From Notamacropus eugenii (Eukaryota; Chordata; Mammalia; Diprotodontia; Macropodidae), in contig NC_092873.1 of NCBI RefSeq assembly GCF_028372415.1, positions 356,590,128-356,654,127 on the forward strand: DNA of 64,000 nt, read 5' to 3'. The notes beneath the pieces are model-generated. The model had not been told where the DNA came from. It searched no databases and saw only the letters and a list, made by a program, of their open reading frames with translations. Positions 1 through 12,840 of this stretch are shown piece by piece. Both the position numbers and the translations under genes were made by a program. The first letter of the stretch is position 1. Each line of letters opens with the position of its first letter.

Positions 1-714
1 TATAGGGCTATGAGTTTCTCGAGGGCAGGGAATGCATTTTGCCTTTTTTTTTGTATCCCCAGTACCACCTTACCTTTCATTTGACAGAAGAGAAGCCTGA
101 GTTGCAGAGAAGTGGAGTGTAGGACAGGTAATAAGTGATAGATAGGGTATTTGAATCTCTAACTGCAGAGACAGTATTCTTTCCACTGTCCCACACTAGC
201 TCCTTCTAGCTATGTGGTCCTGGGAATGTCTTGGCACTTTTTTGAATCTCGATTTTCTTTAACATCTACTTTATAGAGTTTCATGCCTTTCTTGACGCAA
301 AGTCCTCTGTGAACTCTTAAGCCCAAATGTGAGCTATTATTATCATTTATTATGGGAATATGTGAGATTATTAATATTGTTGTTAAAAGAAAATGTGAGC
401 TATTATTATTCTAGTTCAATGGAGCATACTATTCCATGGCGATAGGTCATTCTGCTGTTGGGCAGCTCCAGTGGTTGGAATGTTCCCAAATTTGCCTACC
501 AATAACTTTTTTTTTAAAGGAAAGAACACTGGATTTGGAGTCAAAAGACCATGGTTTTGAATGCTGTCTTTGGGAAAATCATTGGACTTATTTGAGCCTT
601 AGTATCCTCATCTGTAAAATGTCAGGAATCTGTGCTAGATGATCTCTAAGGGTTCTTATAGCTTAAAATTCTCTCATTCTAAGATTATATTTTATCCAGT
701 ACTTCTTGTTCTGA
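1..714. repeat. L2 tail and MIR fragments
   Basis: About 1-65 is an L2 3' end piece (ttgtatccccagtacc). 75-205 is an antisense MIR, 205-330 a diverged MIR, and 515-685 a MIR in plus orientation (atcctcatctgtaaaatg). Confidence 0.55.
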
Positions 715-1150
715 CCTCTGGAGTCACACAGGATGAGTGTAATTCTTCTTTTAAGTGACAACCAACCCTCCACTTTACTCACCTCCACCTACTCTATGAT
801 TTGGTGACAACTGGTCTCCTTGTTTCTTGCAAGGAAACTCCCATTTTCAATGGCATTCCTGTATGCTTGTAATTCTCCTCCCCCTCATCGTAGCTTCTCT
901 GGCTTCTTTCCAGTTCTCAGTTCAAATTCTACTTTCTTGTAGGCTTTCCTTTCTCAATGCCAATGTCTTCCTTTTGATATTATTTCCAATTTATCTTGTT
1001 TTTGTCATTTGTGCACTCTTATTTGCATATTATCCCCCCTCAATATGATCTCCTTAATGGCAGGGACTGTTTTTGTCTTTGTATCCCCACTACTTAGTAC
1101 AGTGCCTGGCACATAGTAGGCACTTAATAAATGCTTATTGACTTGGGTTA
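715..1150 (+). mobile_element. L2 LINE 3' end
   Basis: Ends with cagtgcctggcacatagtag gcacttaataaatgctt, the L2 terminus, preceded by ctccttaatggcagggact. Short open frames here are chance products of the L2. Confidence 0.8.
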
Positions 1151-2114
1151 AAAAATTTAAAGACAATTGTCCTCTCCTCCCTATTCCCAAGTCTCTGTCT
1201 GTCCGTCTTTGTCTCTAGTTCCCTTAATTATTTTTCATATGGCCTAGTTTCTGAGTTCCTCCACTATATAGGTTATTCTTTAATCTATATCTTCAGCCCA
1301 AATTTCTCTCTCAGAGAATGTTGGTAGGAATACCAAGGGGCATGTTTTGGGAGGATGTGTTGGCTGGCCTCCATAACCTCCGTCTCAAAAACAGCAATAT
1401 CATCAAGGATAAAATGGTAGAGATACCTAGCATAGCATTTCTTATTTTCTTAAAAAACTCTTTAAATCTACTATGTTAAATCTATGTTATGTACTATATA
1501 GTATAAAACATAAATATACTATATTAAATTAAATTAATCTACTATGTTACTATACTATATTAAATCTACTCTAATGGACAGTAGAATGTCTTTTCCCACC
1601 CTTACCCCCTAAGCCCAACCTTGCTGCTTTGAGTACATGACTAGAATTTAGGACTTTCTGTATATCTTCATCTCCTGGCAATGGATTCTTGTGTTATTCC
1701 CTGGTTGGGTTCACCCTTCCTTGTGAATGCTGAGTTAAGGCCTATTGCTCAGTGCAATCTTGATTTCAGCTCTGATTAACTGACATAGCTTGTAAGCTAT
1801 AATTATCAACCTCCTTCAATTAAAATCATAATGTTTATGTTGCAACACATGCATATTGCAAAATCTTATAGCATAAATCAGATTGTGTTTCATATTAACA
1901 AACTTTCCTTGTCAACTTACCTTTATAAAAACATACACAAAACAGCAACTCAACCTAACAAAACCTCCCTAGCTGCTTCTATTGCTATGATCCTTGGTCT
2001 AAATAAGGAATTCTGCCCAACAGAGACTAATTGCCAATAATGTATAGCCCTTTTCATTATACTGCCCAGGGTCTCCACTGGCCACAGCATAGTAACAAAC
2101 ATATTATGTCATTA
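1151..2114. other. Unassigned, AT-rich
   Basis: No gene and no repeat I can name. 1450-1570 is a low-complexity stretch built from variants of ctactatgttaaat. Confidence 0.5.
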
Positions 2115-2765
2115 CAATAATAACTGACACCTGGAGAATACTTTAAAGTTTGCAAGGTGCTTTACCTCATTTGAACTTCACCATAATCCTGTGAATTAGA
2201 TAATGCAGTATCATTATTTCCATTTTATTTATGAAGAAACTGAAAATCAGGAAGATTAAGTGACTTGACTATGGTCTCAGAGTCAGTGTCAGAGGAAGGA
2301 TTGGAACTCAGGTCTTCCTGATTTCAAATCCAGCCCTTTATCCACTATCCCATACTAGTCTACTGCAGGCTTTTGAAAACTTCCAATGTCTTTATAAATG
2401 AATAAGTTAACTATATTTCTTATTCAAAATCATACAAGCTCTTGACAACCACCATTATTTATTTGTATACATGTAGAGCTTCCTGAGGGTGGGTGGGGGT
2501 GTGTTCATTTTTGTTTTTTTTTCTCTTTCTACTGGTTAGCACAGTGCCTGGCACATTGTAACAGGTGCAGAAGAAATGCCTTCTCACACTCCAGGTTTTC
2601 AGGGGCAATTCCTTGTTTCTTTTTCACTATCATCATCATCATCATCATTTTCTGCTTCATTTTTTTGTCCTCTTCTTTCTCCTCCTCCTTCTTCACATTG
2701 AGGAATGGAAAAATGATACACAGAAAGAGGGAGGGAGGAAGGGAAAAGGCCTAGTGTTCACTTGG
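2115..2765. repeat. MIR3-like SINE (minus), L2 tail, (ATC)n
   Basis: 2115-2362 is an antisense CORE-SINE (tttgcaaggtgctttacctc ... ggaactcaggtcttcctg). 2455-2570 is an L2 end (cacagtgcctggcacattg). 2627-2650 is (ATC)n. Confidence 0.6.
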
Positions 2766-3519
2766 AGTTAAAGACAAATTTAAGACCAATCCAATAGGAG
2801 GAATTATTTGTTGACATGGTAATAAGAAGCTAGAGAAGTCTTTGATATATGTGGCATGCATCAAAGACATAATAGAAAACCTCTGAAAACTTATCAAAAC
2901 AAAATAATGTCTACCAATTTCTGGCAATTAATATAAACAGAAATGGCTGCTGACAGAAAAAACTTTTCAAATAGCTAAAAATGATGAAGTTTTGGACAAG
3001 AAACTGAAAATAATAAGAGCACAGGAGACATTTTCTTCAGTGTTGACCACTGAAAGCAAGAGATGAAGAGGAGAAAGATTGATTCATAATGTGAAAGGGA
3101 AAGACTGAGAATGGAGTCTGGATTTCTAGACTGTGACTTAAAATATAGGAATGAAAGATTCCTTGCGATTGGATGTAATGCACCCAACAAAGAGTGATAA
3201 GCATGAATTTGCCAGACCTCCAAGAAGAGATAGAATGTACCTCCCTTCATTCTTTTTATTCTTTGTTTAAAAGGATGGTTCTCAGAGTAGAAGAGGGGAA
3301 AGAATATACTGGGAAATGGAAGTGACATACAAAGAAAAGATATCAATAAAATTTTAAAACAAACAATATGTTTGCTGGGTATCTCAAGAATCTAAAAAAG
3401 CCACTTCAGTCTCTCACCCTCAGTTTCCTTAGCTGTAAAATGAAGGAGTTGGGCTAGATGATCATAAATGAACTTTCTAATTCTTAATCTTTGATTCTCT
3501 TATAAATAAGAGGAAACCT
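2766..3519. other. Mostly unassigned, MIR piece at the end
   Basis: Nothing recognisable from 2766 to 3390. 3395-3510 is a MIR 3' part (ccctcagtttccttagctgt). Confidence 0.5.
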
Positions 3520-4908
3520 GGCTTCATCAACAAGAGGTCATGAAAGACAAATCTTTTCTTTTCTTTTTGATAGGGATACTAAATATAGTTTACCTAATTT
3601 TTAGAGGAGTGTCTGATAAAGCATCTCATGATAGTCTTGTGGAAATGGGGTAGAGATGTGAACGAGATGATGATCATTAAGATTGATCTGGAACTGGTTG
3701 AATGACTAGACTCAAAGAGTAGTTATTGGTTCAATGTTGATTTGGTAGTAGGTCTCTGTTGATATATATTGGGTGTCTATGCTTGGCCCTGTGATTTCTG
3801 AAATTTTGATCAATGACTCTGGTAAAAGCAAAAAACGTTATGAAATTTTCAGATGATATAAAAATGGAAAGGACAGCTAACACAGTAGATGACACAATCA
3901 GAATCCAAAAAAAGGTTTTGGTGGCAGGGGGCTGAATCTAATGAAATGAAATTCAGTAAGGATAAATGTACAATTTTACACTTGAGCTCAAAAAATCAAT
4001 TTCATAATTGTAGAATGAAGGTATTATACTAGATAGTAGTTTGTTTAAAGAAGAGATGGTGGTTTTATTGGCTTGTTAGCTCATCCTTAGTCTGCAGAGT
4101 GATATGACAGTGAAAAGTTATAGGTAGTCTTTAGCCACATAAGAAAAGTATCATTTCCAGTGGTAAAGAAGGGATGACCCCTCTGTACTCTATACTGGTT
4201 AGACCACATTTGGAGTGTTGTATTCAGTTCTGGGTGCCACCATTAAGAAGTTTTTTTATAAGCTGGTGAGCGTATAATGGAATGCAAACAGGATGTCAAA
4301 GGGTCTTAAGTATATTTCATATGATGATTATTTAAATTAATTGAGGTATTTGGCTTAGATGCAGCAGTGGGGAACCTGTGGCTTCAAAGTCATATGTGGC
4401 CATCTAGGTCCTCAGGTACGAACCTTTGACTGAATCCAAACTTCACAGAACAAATCCCCTTAATAAAAGGATTTGTTCTATAAAACTTAGACTCAGTCAA
4501 AAGGCTGCACCCAAGGACCTAGAAGGCCACATGAGGCCTTCAGGCCTCAGGTTCCCCATCCTTGCATAATAGTCCTCAAATACCTGTGTTCAAGCATTTG
4601 AAAAGTTGTCATATGGAAGTGGGGCTAAATTTGTTCTGTTTATATATTTAAAAAAAACCCAAGAGCAATCAATGAAAGGCACAAAGACAAATTAAACCTT
4701 AATATCAGGAAAAACTTCCTTGAAATTATAGCAGGTGGAAAGTACAATGGGCTGGCTTAGGAAGCAATGGGTTCCTCATCATAGAGATCTTCAAGTAGGT
4801 CAGTTATATTATAGTGATATATTGTTTGGAGCATAAGATGAACCAGGTAGCCAATGAGATCTCTTCTAACTCTGTAAGGTTGTGATTCTGTGAGTTATGT
4901 TTTAAGTG
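3520..4908 (+). mobile_element. CR1/L3-type LINE, reverse-transcriptase 3' half, interrupted by a MITE
   Basis: Degenerate RT-region words survive: ctgataaagcatctcatgat (D.A.SHD), cttggccctgtg (LGPV) and ttttcagatgatataaaaat (FSDDIK, from the FADDTK catalytic motif). Then come tggttagaccacatttggag (VRPHLEY-type) and aggaaaaacttccttg. Frames are broken throughout. A palindromic MITE (4365-4563) sits inside. Confidence 0.72.
4365..4563. mobile_element. Palindromic MITE (near complete)
   Basis: About 200 bp whose two halves are inverted copies: ggggaacctgtggc at the left against gcctcaggttcccc at the right, and ggatttgttcta near the centre against agaacaaatcccc. The ends (cagtggggaacc / ggttccccatccttg) suit a hAT-type element. 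Inserted in a CR1 copy that resumes on both sides. Confidence 0.75.
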
Positions 4909-6290
4909 CCTTGAGATATGAGGAGAGATGAGTAAATGGAATTGATTTACTTTTAACTCATGCAGCTGTGTTAAAAACAAACAAAAGCCAATCCACATGT
5001 TAACAAATGAGTCTGGCACCTAACACAGGTGGTAGAAAAGTGAAAGATTACATCAACCATAGTTAACTAAGCAAAACAAGGTAATTCTGTGAATCTATGA
5101 CTCTTCCAGCCAATTTTTAGGTTGGTTTCCTTTTGTATATAAAAGAAGGGTTTGAATGACAAGACCTCTAAGGCCCCTTACAGTTCCGAGATTCTGTGTT
5201 TGCTTTGGCAATCAGCTTGTTTATTTGGTAAGGTATCGGTATTAGATAAACTTCTTTAGGGAAGCCAGGGGTCTTCTTCATCGTTGTTTCCCCCATGACA
5301 TTTACCAGGCTTTGTCCCTCCTACAGAACTGGCTCATGATAAAAGAGTTATTCCATTGAATCACATACTTTAGTTTTAAAAAATTGAAATGCTAGTCATT
5401 ATTGCGTATTTTCAAGACTGTTCAGAGAAAAAGTCTTTGTTGATTAAGCCAAACGGAATGTAGTATAGTAGATATAACGCTGTATCTGGAGTCAGAGGAC
5501 CTGGGTCTAAAATCACTTAAGTCACTTATCATAGGACCAAAGATCTAGAACCCTCTAGTCCAACCTCCTCATTTTACAGTTGAAGAAATTATAAAGGGAA
5601 TTTAAATGATGGGTCCAGGGTTACAGAAGTAGAATTTGAACTCATTTCCTCCCATTCCAAAGCCTATGCTGTTTCCAATCTACTTTGGCAAGTTAATTTA
5701 TCTCTCTAAACCTCAATTATCACATCTAGAAAATGGGTGGACTAGACTAGTTCTTTCCAGTCTTGACAGCTATGATTATGTGAACCTTTGGTACTGGAGA
5801 GTTATTTCCTTGTGGATCATCTACTTTTCAACCATCATTACCAGATGCATAACATCAGTGTTCAGTACTAGCTGAATATGGATATGTAAAGATCCCATTG
5901 GTATGAACTGAAGGCCTATAGTGCTGTGGGTATAAATGAACATTCACAATAATCTTTTTGGCATTAAAAGAAACTACATAGAAAAGAAACATTTCTACAT
6001 ATTGCCATCCCCACCACCATATATGCATTTGGACATGATGAAAGCCTAGTTCTCCAGCATGTGAAAATCTCTCCTAGGACTTTTTCTATTTATGGGGGGA
6101 AAATGCTTGCAAATGAAAAATCTCAAAAAGCAAATGATACTTGCCAATCTGTGTATTTAAATGGAAAATCACTTTTACTGAGTCATAGAGAACAGCAGGT
6201 TGAGCAATGTGATATGTATCAATATTCTTTATGAATCCGTCAAGTTAAGACATGTTCACTGAAATTGGAAAAGAACCATCAAACCCAAGC
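4909..6290. repeat. MIR copies, one split by another; remainder unassigned
   Basis: 5140-5205 is a MIR 3' part. 5450-5530 plus 5670-5790 are two halves of one plus-strand MIR separated by an antisense CORE-SINE (5530-5670). The rest shows nothing. Confidence 0.5.
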
Positions 6291-7180
6291 ACACAGTGTT
6301 AGCACAGGAGGTGCTCGATAAATGTTAATTGGATTAAACTTTTCTCATTTAAAAGAATAAAAATCCTTATGACTGTTTTGTTGACAGCCAACATTATTTC
6401 TTACTAAACACTTTGGTATTTCAAGAGAAGGGTGTAAATGACATTCATTTTTCTTACTCATTAAGCCAAGTCAACAAGTATTCAGCACCTACTATGTGGC
6501 AGGCACTGTGCTTGGTGCACAAAGAAAGACAAAAAACAGTTCCTGCCCAACTAATGAGAGACACAAATAATGATATATAAACAAACTATAGACAGAATAT
6601 ATTGGATTTAATCACAGAGAGATGGCACTAGAATAAAGATGGGAAGAGCTTCTTGTAGGAAGTAGGATTTTAGTTAGCTTTCGAAGGAAGCTGGAAGGGG
6701 GGTTGTTGAGTTGTTTCCAGCTCTCTTTCTTTGATTCTCCAACCCCTTGCCACTATTATTTGTGTTCTCCCCCTCTTGAAATTATTTTGCACATGTTTTG
6801 GAATTGTTTACTTGTATATATGTTGTATCTTCCTAAGAGAATATGTCTTCTCCTGGAAGAAGAAACTTTTACTTTTGGGTGGTATATTCTAGTAGACTTT
6901 CCCCTTTTAGAACGTCAGCTTCTTCTCAAGTAGGGATTGTTTAGCTTTGTATTGTATCCCTAGTGCCTAACTCAGTGCCTTCAACACAGTAGGAGCGTAA
7001 TAAATGATCAATTGTTTCTAGAACAGTAGGGACAAAATAAATAGTTAACAAATGGTGGATATCCTTTCGTTATATAGCTAACAAGATTGGAGTATTAATA
7101 CTTATAAGGAATATTAATAGTATTAACCAATAGACATTTATTGAGCACATACTATGTGCCAGGCATTCGCACATAATTTC
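6291..7180. repeat. L2-derived pieces in both orientations
   Basis: 6291-6345 is an L2 tail. 6460-6690 is an antisense L2-type segment (ctactatgtggcaggcactg). 6700-7015 is an L2 3' end, plus. 7130-7170 is an antisense tail. Confidence 0.55.
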
Positions 7181-7375
7181 AGAAAGGACATTAGCTAGAA
7201 TGGATTGCAAGGGGATGGATTTTTTAGCCATATCAGTTCTTAAAGACCTAAAGATCTACTAAGGGGTAGAGCAGTTAAAATCTGCATTAAATAGTGAAGG
7301 GAATATCCACACTGACAAATCACAAATCCCCAAGTTGTTGACTTAAATTTTATACTGTCTATTTAAATATTGTTT

Positions 7376-7626
7376 GGGGCAGCTACATGGCAAGTGGATA
7401 GAGTGCTAGCCTGCAATCATGAAGACTCATCTTCCTACGTTCAAATCTGGCCTCAGACACTTAAAGCTGTGTGACCCTGGTCAGGTCCCTTAACCCTGTT
7501 TGCCTCAGTTTCCACATCTGTAAAATGGGCTGGAGGAGGAAATGGCAAACTACCGCAGTATTTTTGCCAGAAAAATCTCAAACGGGGTCATGAAGAATCA
7601 GATATGACTGAACAACAACAATAAAA
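7376..7626 (+). repeat. MAR1-type SINE
   Basis: Complete: ggggcagctacatggcaagt, cctcagacacttaaagctgt, aaatgggctggaggaggaaa, cggggtcatgaagaatcaga, caacaacaa. Confidence 0.88.
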
Positions 7627-8157
7627 TGGAAAGTTGTGTTACGGTAACATTTGAGGTAGAGTCTTTTTTGACTTATGCATGAAGAAATTTGTTTCATCCC
7701 AATTATCTGAAAACTCAGGTAACTCCCCTTTATTGCTTAAGTCAACCAGGCAACTGTGTAACACTCTGCTTTAGCCCATAGCCTTGCATATGAGCTGCAT
7801 GACAACCTTGTCAATGAAGTGTTCAGGGCTCATGTCTTCCGATCATGTTTTCCATAATGCTTCTAGCTGTGTACCCTGAAGGTGGTGGATAATAATGACT
7901 AAGATGTTGGTTGGCCTCTCCTCCCTACTGGAACCTACCTTCCCCTACAGCTATTCCCATCTTTATTCTTGTTTGTATTCAGTCTTGCTGCCAGTTTCAG
8001 GATTTAAGGATGCAACAGTGCACTCTCCCAAGCAAGAGATTCTTGCATTGGCTGCCCCTCCCAGAGCATTCTCCAGTTTTCCTGACCCTGTAGAAACAGT
8101 GAAGGGGTTTGTTGCCTCTAGCCTCAGAGCTATGAGATGGAGAATTGAATTCATCAT
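7627..8157. other. Unassigned
   Basis: No repeat or gene recognised. A 120-codon open frame (7895-8257, plus) overlaps a MIR and has no family resemblance. Confidence 0.5.
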
Positions 8158-8560
8158 GTTAAATTGTCTAAGAGCACTGGATTTCAATTCAAATGACTTC
8201 AGTTCAAATCTCAGCTTTACCATTTCTTACCTGTGTGACCTTGGGCAAGTTAGATAATCTCTCTGTGCCTCAGTTTCCCTATACATACAATTAGGGGGTT
8301 GAGCTCTATGACCTCCAAGGTCAGTTAGGTGGTTGACCTGATAGAGTGCTGGGCCTGAGATTGAGAAGATCTGGGTTCAAGTCCAGCCATGGACATTTGT
8401 GGTCATGGGCAAATCACTTAACCTCTGTCTGTCTCAGTACATGTACAAAATGGAGATTGTAATAGCATCTACCTCCCAGGATTATTGTGAAGATCAAATG
8501 AAATCCCAGTTACAAAGTGTCTGGCATACAGCAGGCACTTAGTAGATGCTCATTCCCTTC
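8158..8560 (+). repeat. MIR and THER1-type SINE in tandem
   Basis: 8158-8295 is a MIR (cctgtgtgaccttgggcaag). 8312-8560 is a CORE-SINE with an L2-like end (tggcatacagcaggcactta). Confidence 0.8.
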
Positions 8561-10490
8561 CCCCTTCTTCTTCAAGGCCACTTTTCATCTCTAAACTGAT
8601 GAATCCTGCTCAACCTAAAACTCACTGTCTAAAGGTACTGGGTCATATTTTGTGTGTGTGTTTGCTTATATTATCTATCTTGCAACTGATTATTAAGTAC
8701 AGGTTTTTAAAAAAATCACAATGATTTTCTAAGTTCTATTAAATGAAAATGTGTGTTTATGATTCATTTTCCTGCTCATTCAGAGTTATTTTACTCATAG
8801 ATTCTCCTATTCCCTCGGTGTCAATATAGAAGGTTGTCATCCTGTGTGGTAGTCCTGTTGGAGCATCACAAGGTGTTTATGTAAATCAGTATTAAAATGT
8901 AATTAAATATTTTAAAATGTCATCACAAAAACATGCCCTAAAATTACTCCTTCAAAAGTGTGATGCTGCTATTTTTAACGTTTACGAAAGCTCATAAAAG
9001 CAAACAAGGAAGGAAATACCTCATCTTGCAGTGGAACCTAGCAGAATGATATAATCAACCAGCATCTTTTAAAACTGAGCACTTACTACCTTATTGTATG
9101 CACTTGTCACTATTCATTTCATTAACAGCCTAACTTCATTTATGCCAGTTAGGAAGGACAATATGGCTTATGGTGATTTGAACATATCCATCATAAATAT
9201 TTCTAGTCATTTCTAAATTCTAAAAAAAGAAATACTGATACTTATTTTTTTCTATTTGTTTTTGTGTCTTTGTTATTTCTCCCATAACCCCATAATAGAA
9301 TCCTTGCTTGTACCAAAGAGAAAGAGGTTACATATCAGGATGATGACTGAATCAATTCCGCCTCTTGGAATCCCAAGTTTCCTGCCTGCCTTCAAACCTC
9401 AGTTCATATTTAACTGCTGCACAAAGCCCTTCCTGACTCATTAATCATTTTATTTTCCCCCTTTCCACCAAAGTTATTTTGATTTTGGGTGTGCTGGAGT
9501 CAGTTTCTACTCATTCAGGAAGCCAATTGTTATTTCCAGTGTGAGCATTTATACCTTGGAGATGGGCAAATGATACAAATTAGAGCTTGATTTGTTGATT
9601 GTCTAAACTTAAGAAAGTGATAGAGAAAATGTTAATCATGAATATTAAGTGTATTGAGAGTATTTTTTCCTTGAGACCTGGTTGTTAAATATTAACAAGC
9701 AGATTCTGATGTTCTATTGTGTCTATGTTGTTTCCTCTCAGTGGAAGGTAGAGGATGTTTTAGTTTTTAACTTTGTATTTCCAGAACATAACACAGCACC
9801 TGATAAGAGGCACTTAATGTTTGTCTAACTGAATTGAATGGAAAGAAAAAAAATTAACTCAATGTTTCTTTAGTGCTCTACCAAAATCCTTTATATGTAT
9901 TTCATCAGCTTTTCTCTTGAGCAAAAATTAATCATACTCTTAATTTAATTGTCTTTTAATGTTTTTATTTATATTGTTATAATCATTGTGTATATTGTTC
10001 ACTTGGTCTTGCTTTCTTTGCTCTGCCTCAGTTCATAGTGATCTTCCCGGGTTTCTCTGAATTCCTCCTGTTCCTTAGTTCCTATGGGACAATAGTACCC
10101 TAGTGCATTCATATGAATAGTCAGGAGGACATCCTAGAATGGAATGAAGACATGGTTGGCTTGAGCATCCTCCTTAAAATTGGAGTTCTGGGAGGTACCA
10201 GCCAGTCAGAGGGAGAGGCTATAAGCAAAGAGGGTAACTCTAATGGGAGAAGTAGTATAGGGGTGGAGTGAGCCTCCAGGGTGAGGATGCTTTTGTAGTA
10301 GGGTAAAGAAAGTTCTAGAGAGAGCCCAGGAGTGCAGCCTGGGGAGGAATAATCACTTATGGAAATATAGTTCTAGATAGATTTACTAAGTTCATGGGAA
10401 AGGTGCAAACAAAGTGCTCTGAGCCATCAGAGAAGGGCAACACCACTTCTGGTATGGCGATGAGGGCCAGCGGACACAAGGCAGGGAAGC
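8561..10490. other. Intergenic, mostly unassigned
   Basis: An L2 tail at about 9720-9840 (agcacctgataagaggcact) and a possible L2 piece at 9255-9450. The rest has no feature I can support. Confidence 0.5.
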
Positions 10491-10496
10491 CTGCAC

Positions 10497-11185
10497 ATTA
10501 AGAAATTATCTGCCCTTTGACCCAGCAATACTGCTTCTAGGATTGTATCCCCAAGAGATCATAAAAATTGGAAACGGTCCCACAGGTACAAAAATATTTA
10601 TAACAACTCTCTTTGTGGTGGCCAAAAACTGGAAATCAAGGGGATGCCCATCAATTGGGGAATTGCTGAATAAACTGTGGTATATGAATGTAATGAAATA
10701 CTATTGTACTATAAGAAATGATGAACAGGAAGACTTCAGAGAAGCCTGGAAAGACATATATGAATTGATGCTGAGCAAAAGGAGCAGAACCAGGAGAACT
10801 TTGTACACAGCAACAACCACGGTGTGCGAGGATTTTTTCTGGTAGACTTAGAACTTCATTGCAATGTAAGGACTTAAAAAATTCCCAATGGTCTCTTAAG
10901 GTAAAATGCCTTCCACATCCAGAGAAAGAACTAGGAAATTCAATCACAGAATATAGCAGACCATTTTCCTTTGTATTATATTTTGGTTTGTTTTATGATT
11001 TCTCCCATTCATTTTAATTCTTCTATGCAACATGACTAAGGTGAAAATGTATTTAATGGGAATGTATGTGTAGAACCTATATAAAATTGTGTGCTCTCTC
11101 AGGGAGGAAAGGGGAAAAATCTAAGTTATATGGAAGTGATTGTAGAACACTGAAAACAAATAAAATAATTTTAAAAAAAATTATC
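10497..11185 (+). mobile_element. L1 LINE 3' end
   Basis: End of ORF2 and 3' UTR: ctgccctttgacccagcaat, ggtggccaaaaactggaaa, catcaattggggaattgctg, aggagcagaaccaggagaac, with an A-rich tail (11168-11181). 5'-truncated. Confidence 0.88.
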
Positions 11186-11189
11186 TGTT

Positions 11190-11790
11190 GTACCTAGAGT
11201 TAGTGAAAAGAACTCTAGATTTGGAAATAGCGTTCCTAGGTTCTACTCTCAGCCTCGGTGTTTTTTGTTACTGTTCATTTGTTTCAGTCATATCTGTTTC
11301 TTTGTGACCGCTTTTGGGGTTTTCTTGGCAGAGATATTGGAGTAACTTGCCATTTTCTTTTCCAGCTCATTTTACAAATGAAAAACTGAGCTCAAAAGTG
11401 TTAAGTGACTTGCTCAGGGTCACACTGCTAAGTGACTAAGGCCACATTTGAATTCAAGAAGATGAGTCTTCTTGACTCCAGACCTACACTCTATATTACT
11501 ACACCATCTAGCTGCCTAATTGTGTCCTAAGTACTTTTTATTTATTCGTTTGTTGGTTTACCAATTAGTGAATAGAGCCCTGGACTTGGAATCTGGAGGA
11601 CTTGAATTCGAATCCTGTTCACGAACTTATTAGCTGTGTGACTGTTTCATTTCCTCATCTGTAAAATAGGGATTATAGTAACACCTTTCTCATATGGTTG
11701 TTGTAAGAATCAAGGGATAATATATGTAAAAAGCTTTATAAACCTTAAAGCTCTATATAAATTTTAAGTAATAATAATGATAATAATAAT
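11190..11790. repeat. SINE cluster (MIR start, MAR1 minus, THER1 plus)
   Basis: 11190-11260 looks like a MIR start, cut by an antisense MAR1 (11262-11522, gggttttcttggcagagata ... accatctagctgcc). 11560-11790 is a THER1-type SINE with a TAA-rich end. Confidence 0.72.
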
Positions 11791-12840
11791 ATTGTATCAC
11801 ACTGCTGACTTGTTGAAATAAATTTCCTGAATCTTATCCGTATTAATTGTTGTCTAATTATTTCTTCTCTGTCCCATACTTACGTGGCTATTTTAAAAAT
11901 CTAAATTCAAGATTTTACATTTATCAATATTCTCTTCTTAGATTCACCTCATTCTTAGATGTTTCTGAATTCTAATTCTTCCAACTGATGCATTGGCTCT
12001 TCCTTTGCTTTGTGCTTTGTATACATTTCTTAAAAGGATCATCTACGGCTTCAGTCAAGATAAAGATGACAGTTCTGAACAAGATAGCCTGAGCTGTGTG
12101 GCACACCTTCCTTTTAGTTAACACTGATTTGTCAGCTAACGCTTTTTGGTTATGGCTGTTCAAGCAGTTATAAATCCTTCTAAATTTACGATGTTAATAG
12201 CTTATATTTATATAGCATCTTAAGGTTTTCTAAGGACTTACATATATTATCTCATTTAATCTTCAAAACCTGCAATAATAATGTACTATTATTATCATCC
12301 CCATTTCATAGAGAAGGAAACTGAGGCTGAGGGGGGTTAAGTGACTTGCACAGTGTACCACAGCTAATATCTGAGATAGGAATTGAATTGGATTCCTCCT
12401 GATTCCAAGTTAAAGACTTAAGCTAATATGCCCCCTAATTCCCTAGCACCATCAGTCAGTCCACATTTCTCCATCTTGTCCACAAGGCTATATAGCAAGA
12501 TTCTTTGTCAAATGCCTTGCTAAAATCCAAATGCATTCTCATTTATTTATCACATTTATTTATAGTGTCTATAGTAAACCAAAGTTTATAGTGTCTATCA
12601 GTCTCATTAATTGATTAATCTGACATATCTTGCTCATGGTGGACCCATGATGACTTCTAATGATCCGCTTCTCTTTTTAGGTGCTCATACCTCTGCTATT
12701 TAATGAACTGTTCTTTTCTGACATAGTTTGAGTTTGCTGATGTATGGTTCTGGAACCTACTTCCTGTTTCTTTTGTTTGTTTTACAGTTGGGACATTTGC
12801 TAATCTCTAGGTTCCAATATTGCTTCTGTCCTCCCTGATA
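11791..12840. repeat. Antisense CORE-SINE in old unassigned sequence
   Basis: 12195-12450 is a MIR3-like SINE, minus (tatatttatatagcatctta ... gaattggattcctcctgatt). The flanks (11880-12180 and 12480-12840) read like a single old repeat split by it, but I cannot name it. Confidence 0.45.

Noticed and set aside
1455-1570. AT-rich array resembling direct repeats
   Set aside because: Units are irregular with no spacers; low-complexity DNA, not an ordered array or CRISPR.
2975-3346. 123-codon frame, minus strand
   Set aside because: No domain, no splice-site context and no resemblance to a known family; composition fits chance in AT-rich DNA.
9480-9680. Stretch that at first looked like an old transposon or LTR end
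   Set aside because: No terminal repeats and no recognised partner copy in the window, so no call was made.
10543-10947. Open frames of about 100 codons on both strands
   Set aside because: Residual L1 ORF2 end and its antisense shadow, not a host gene.
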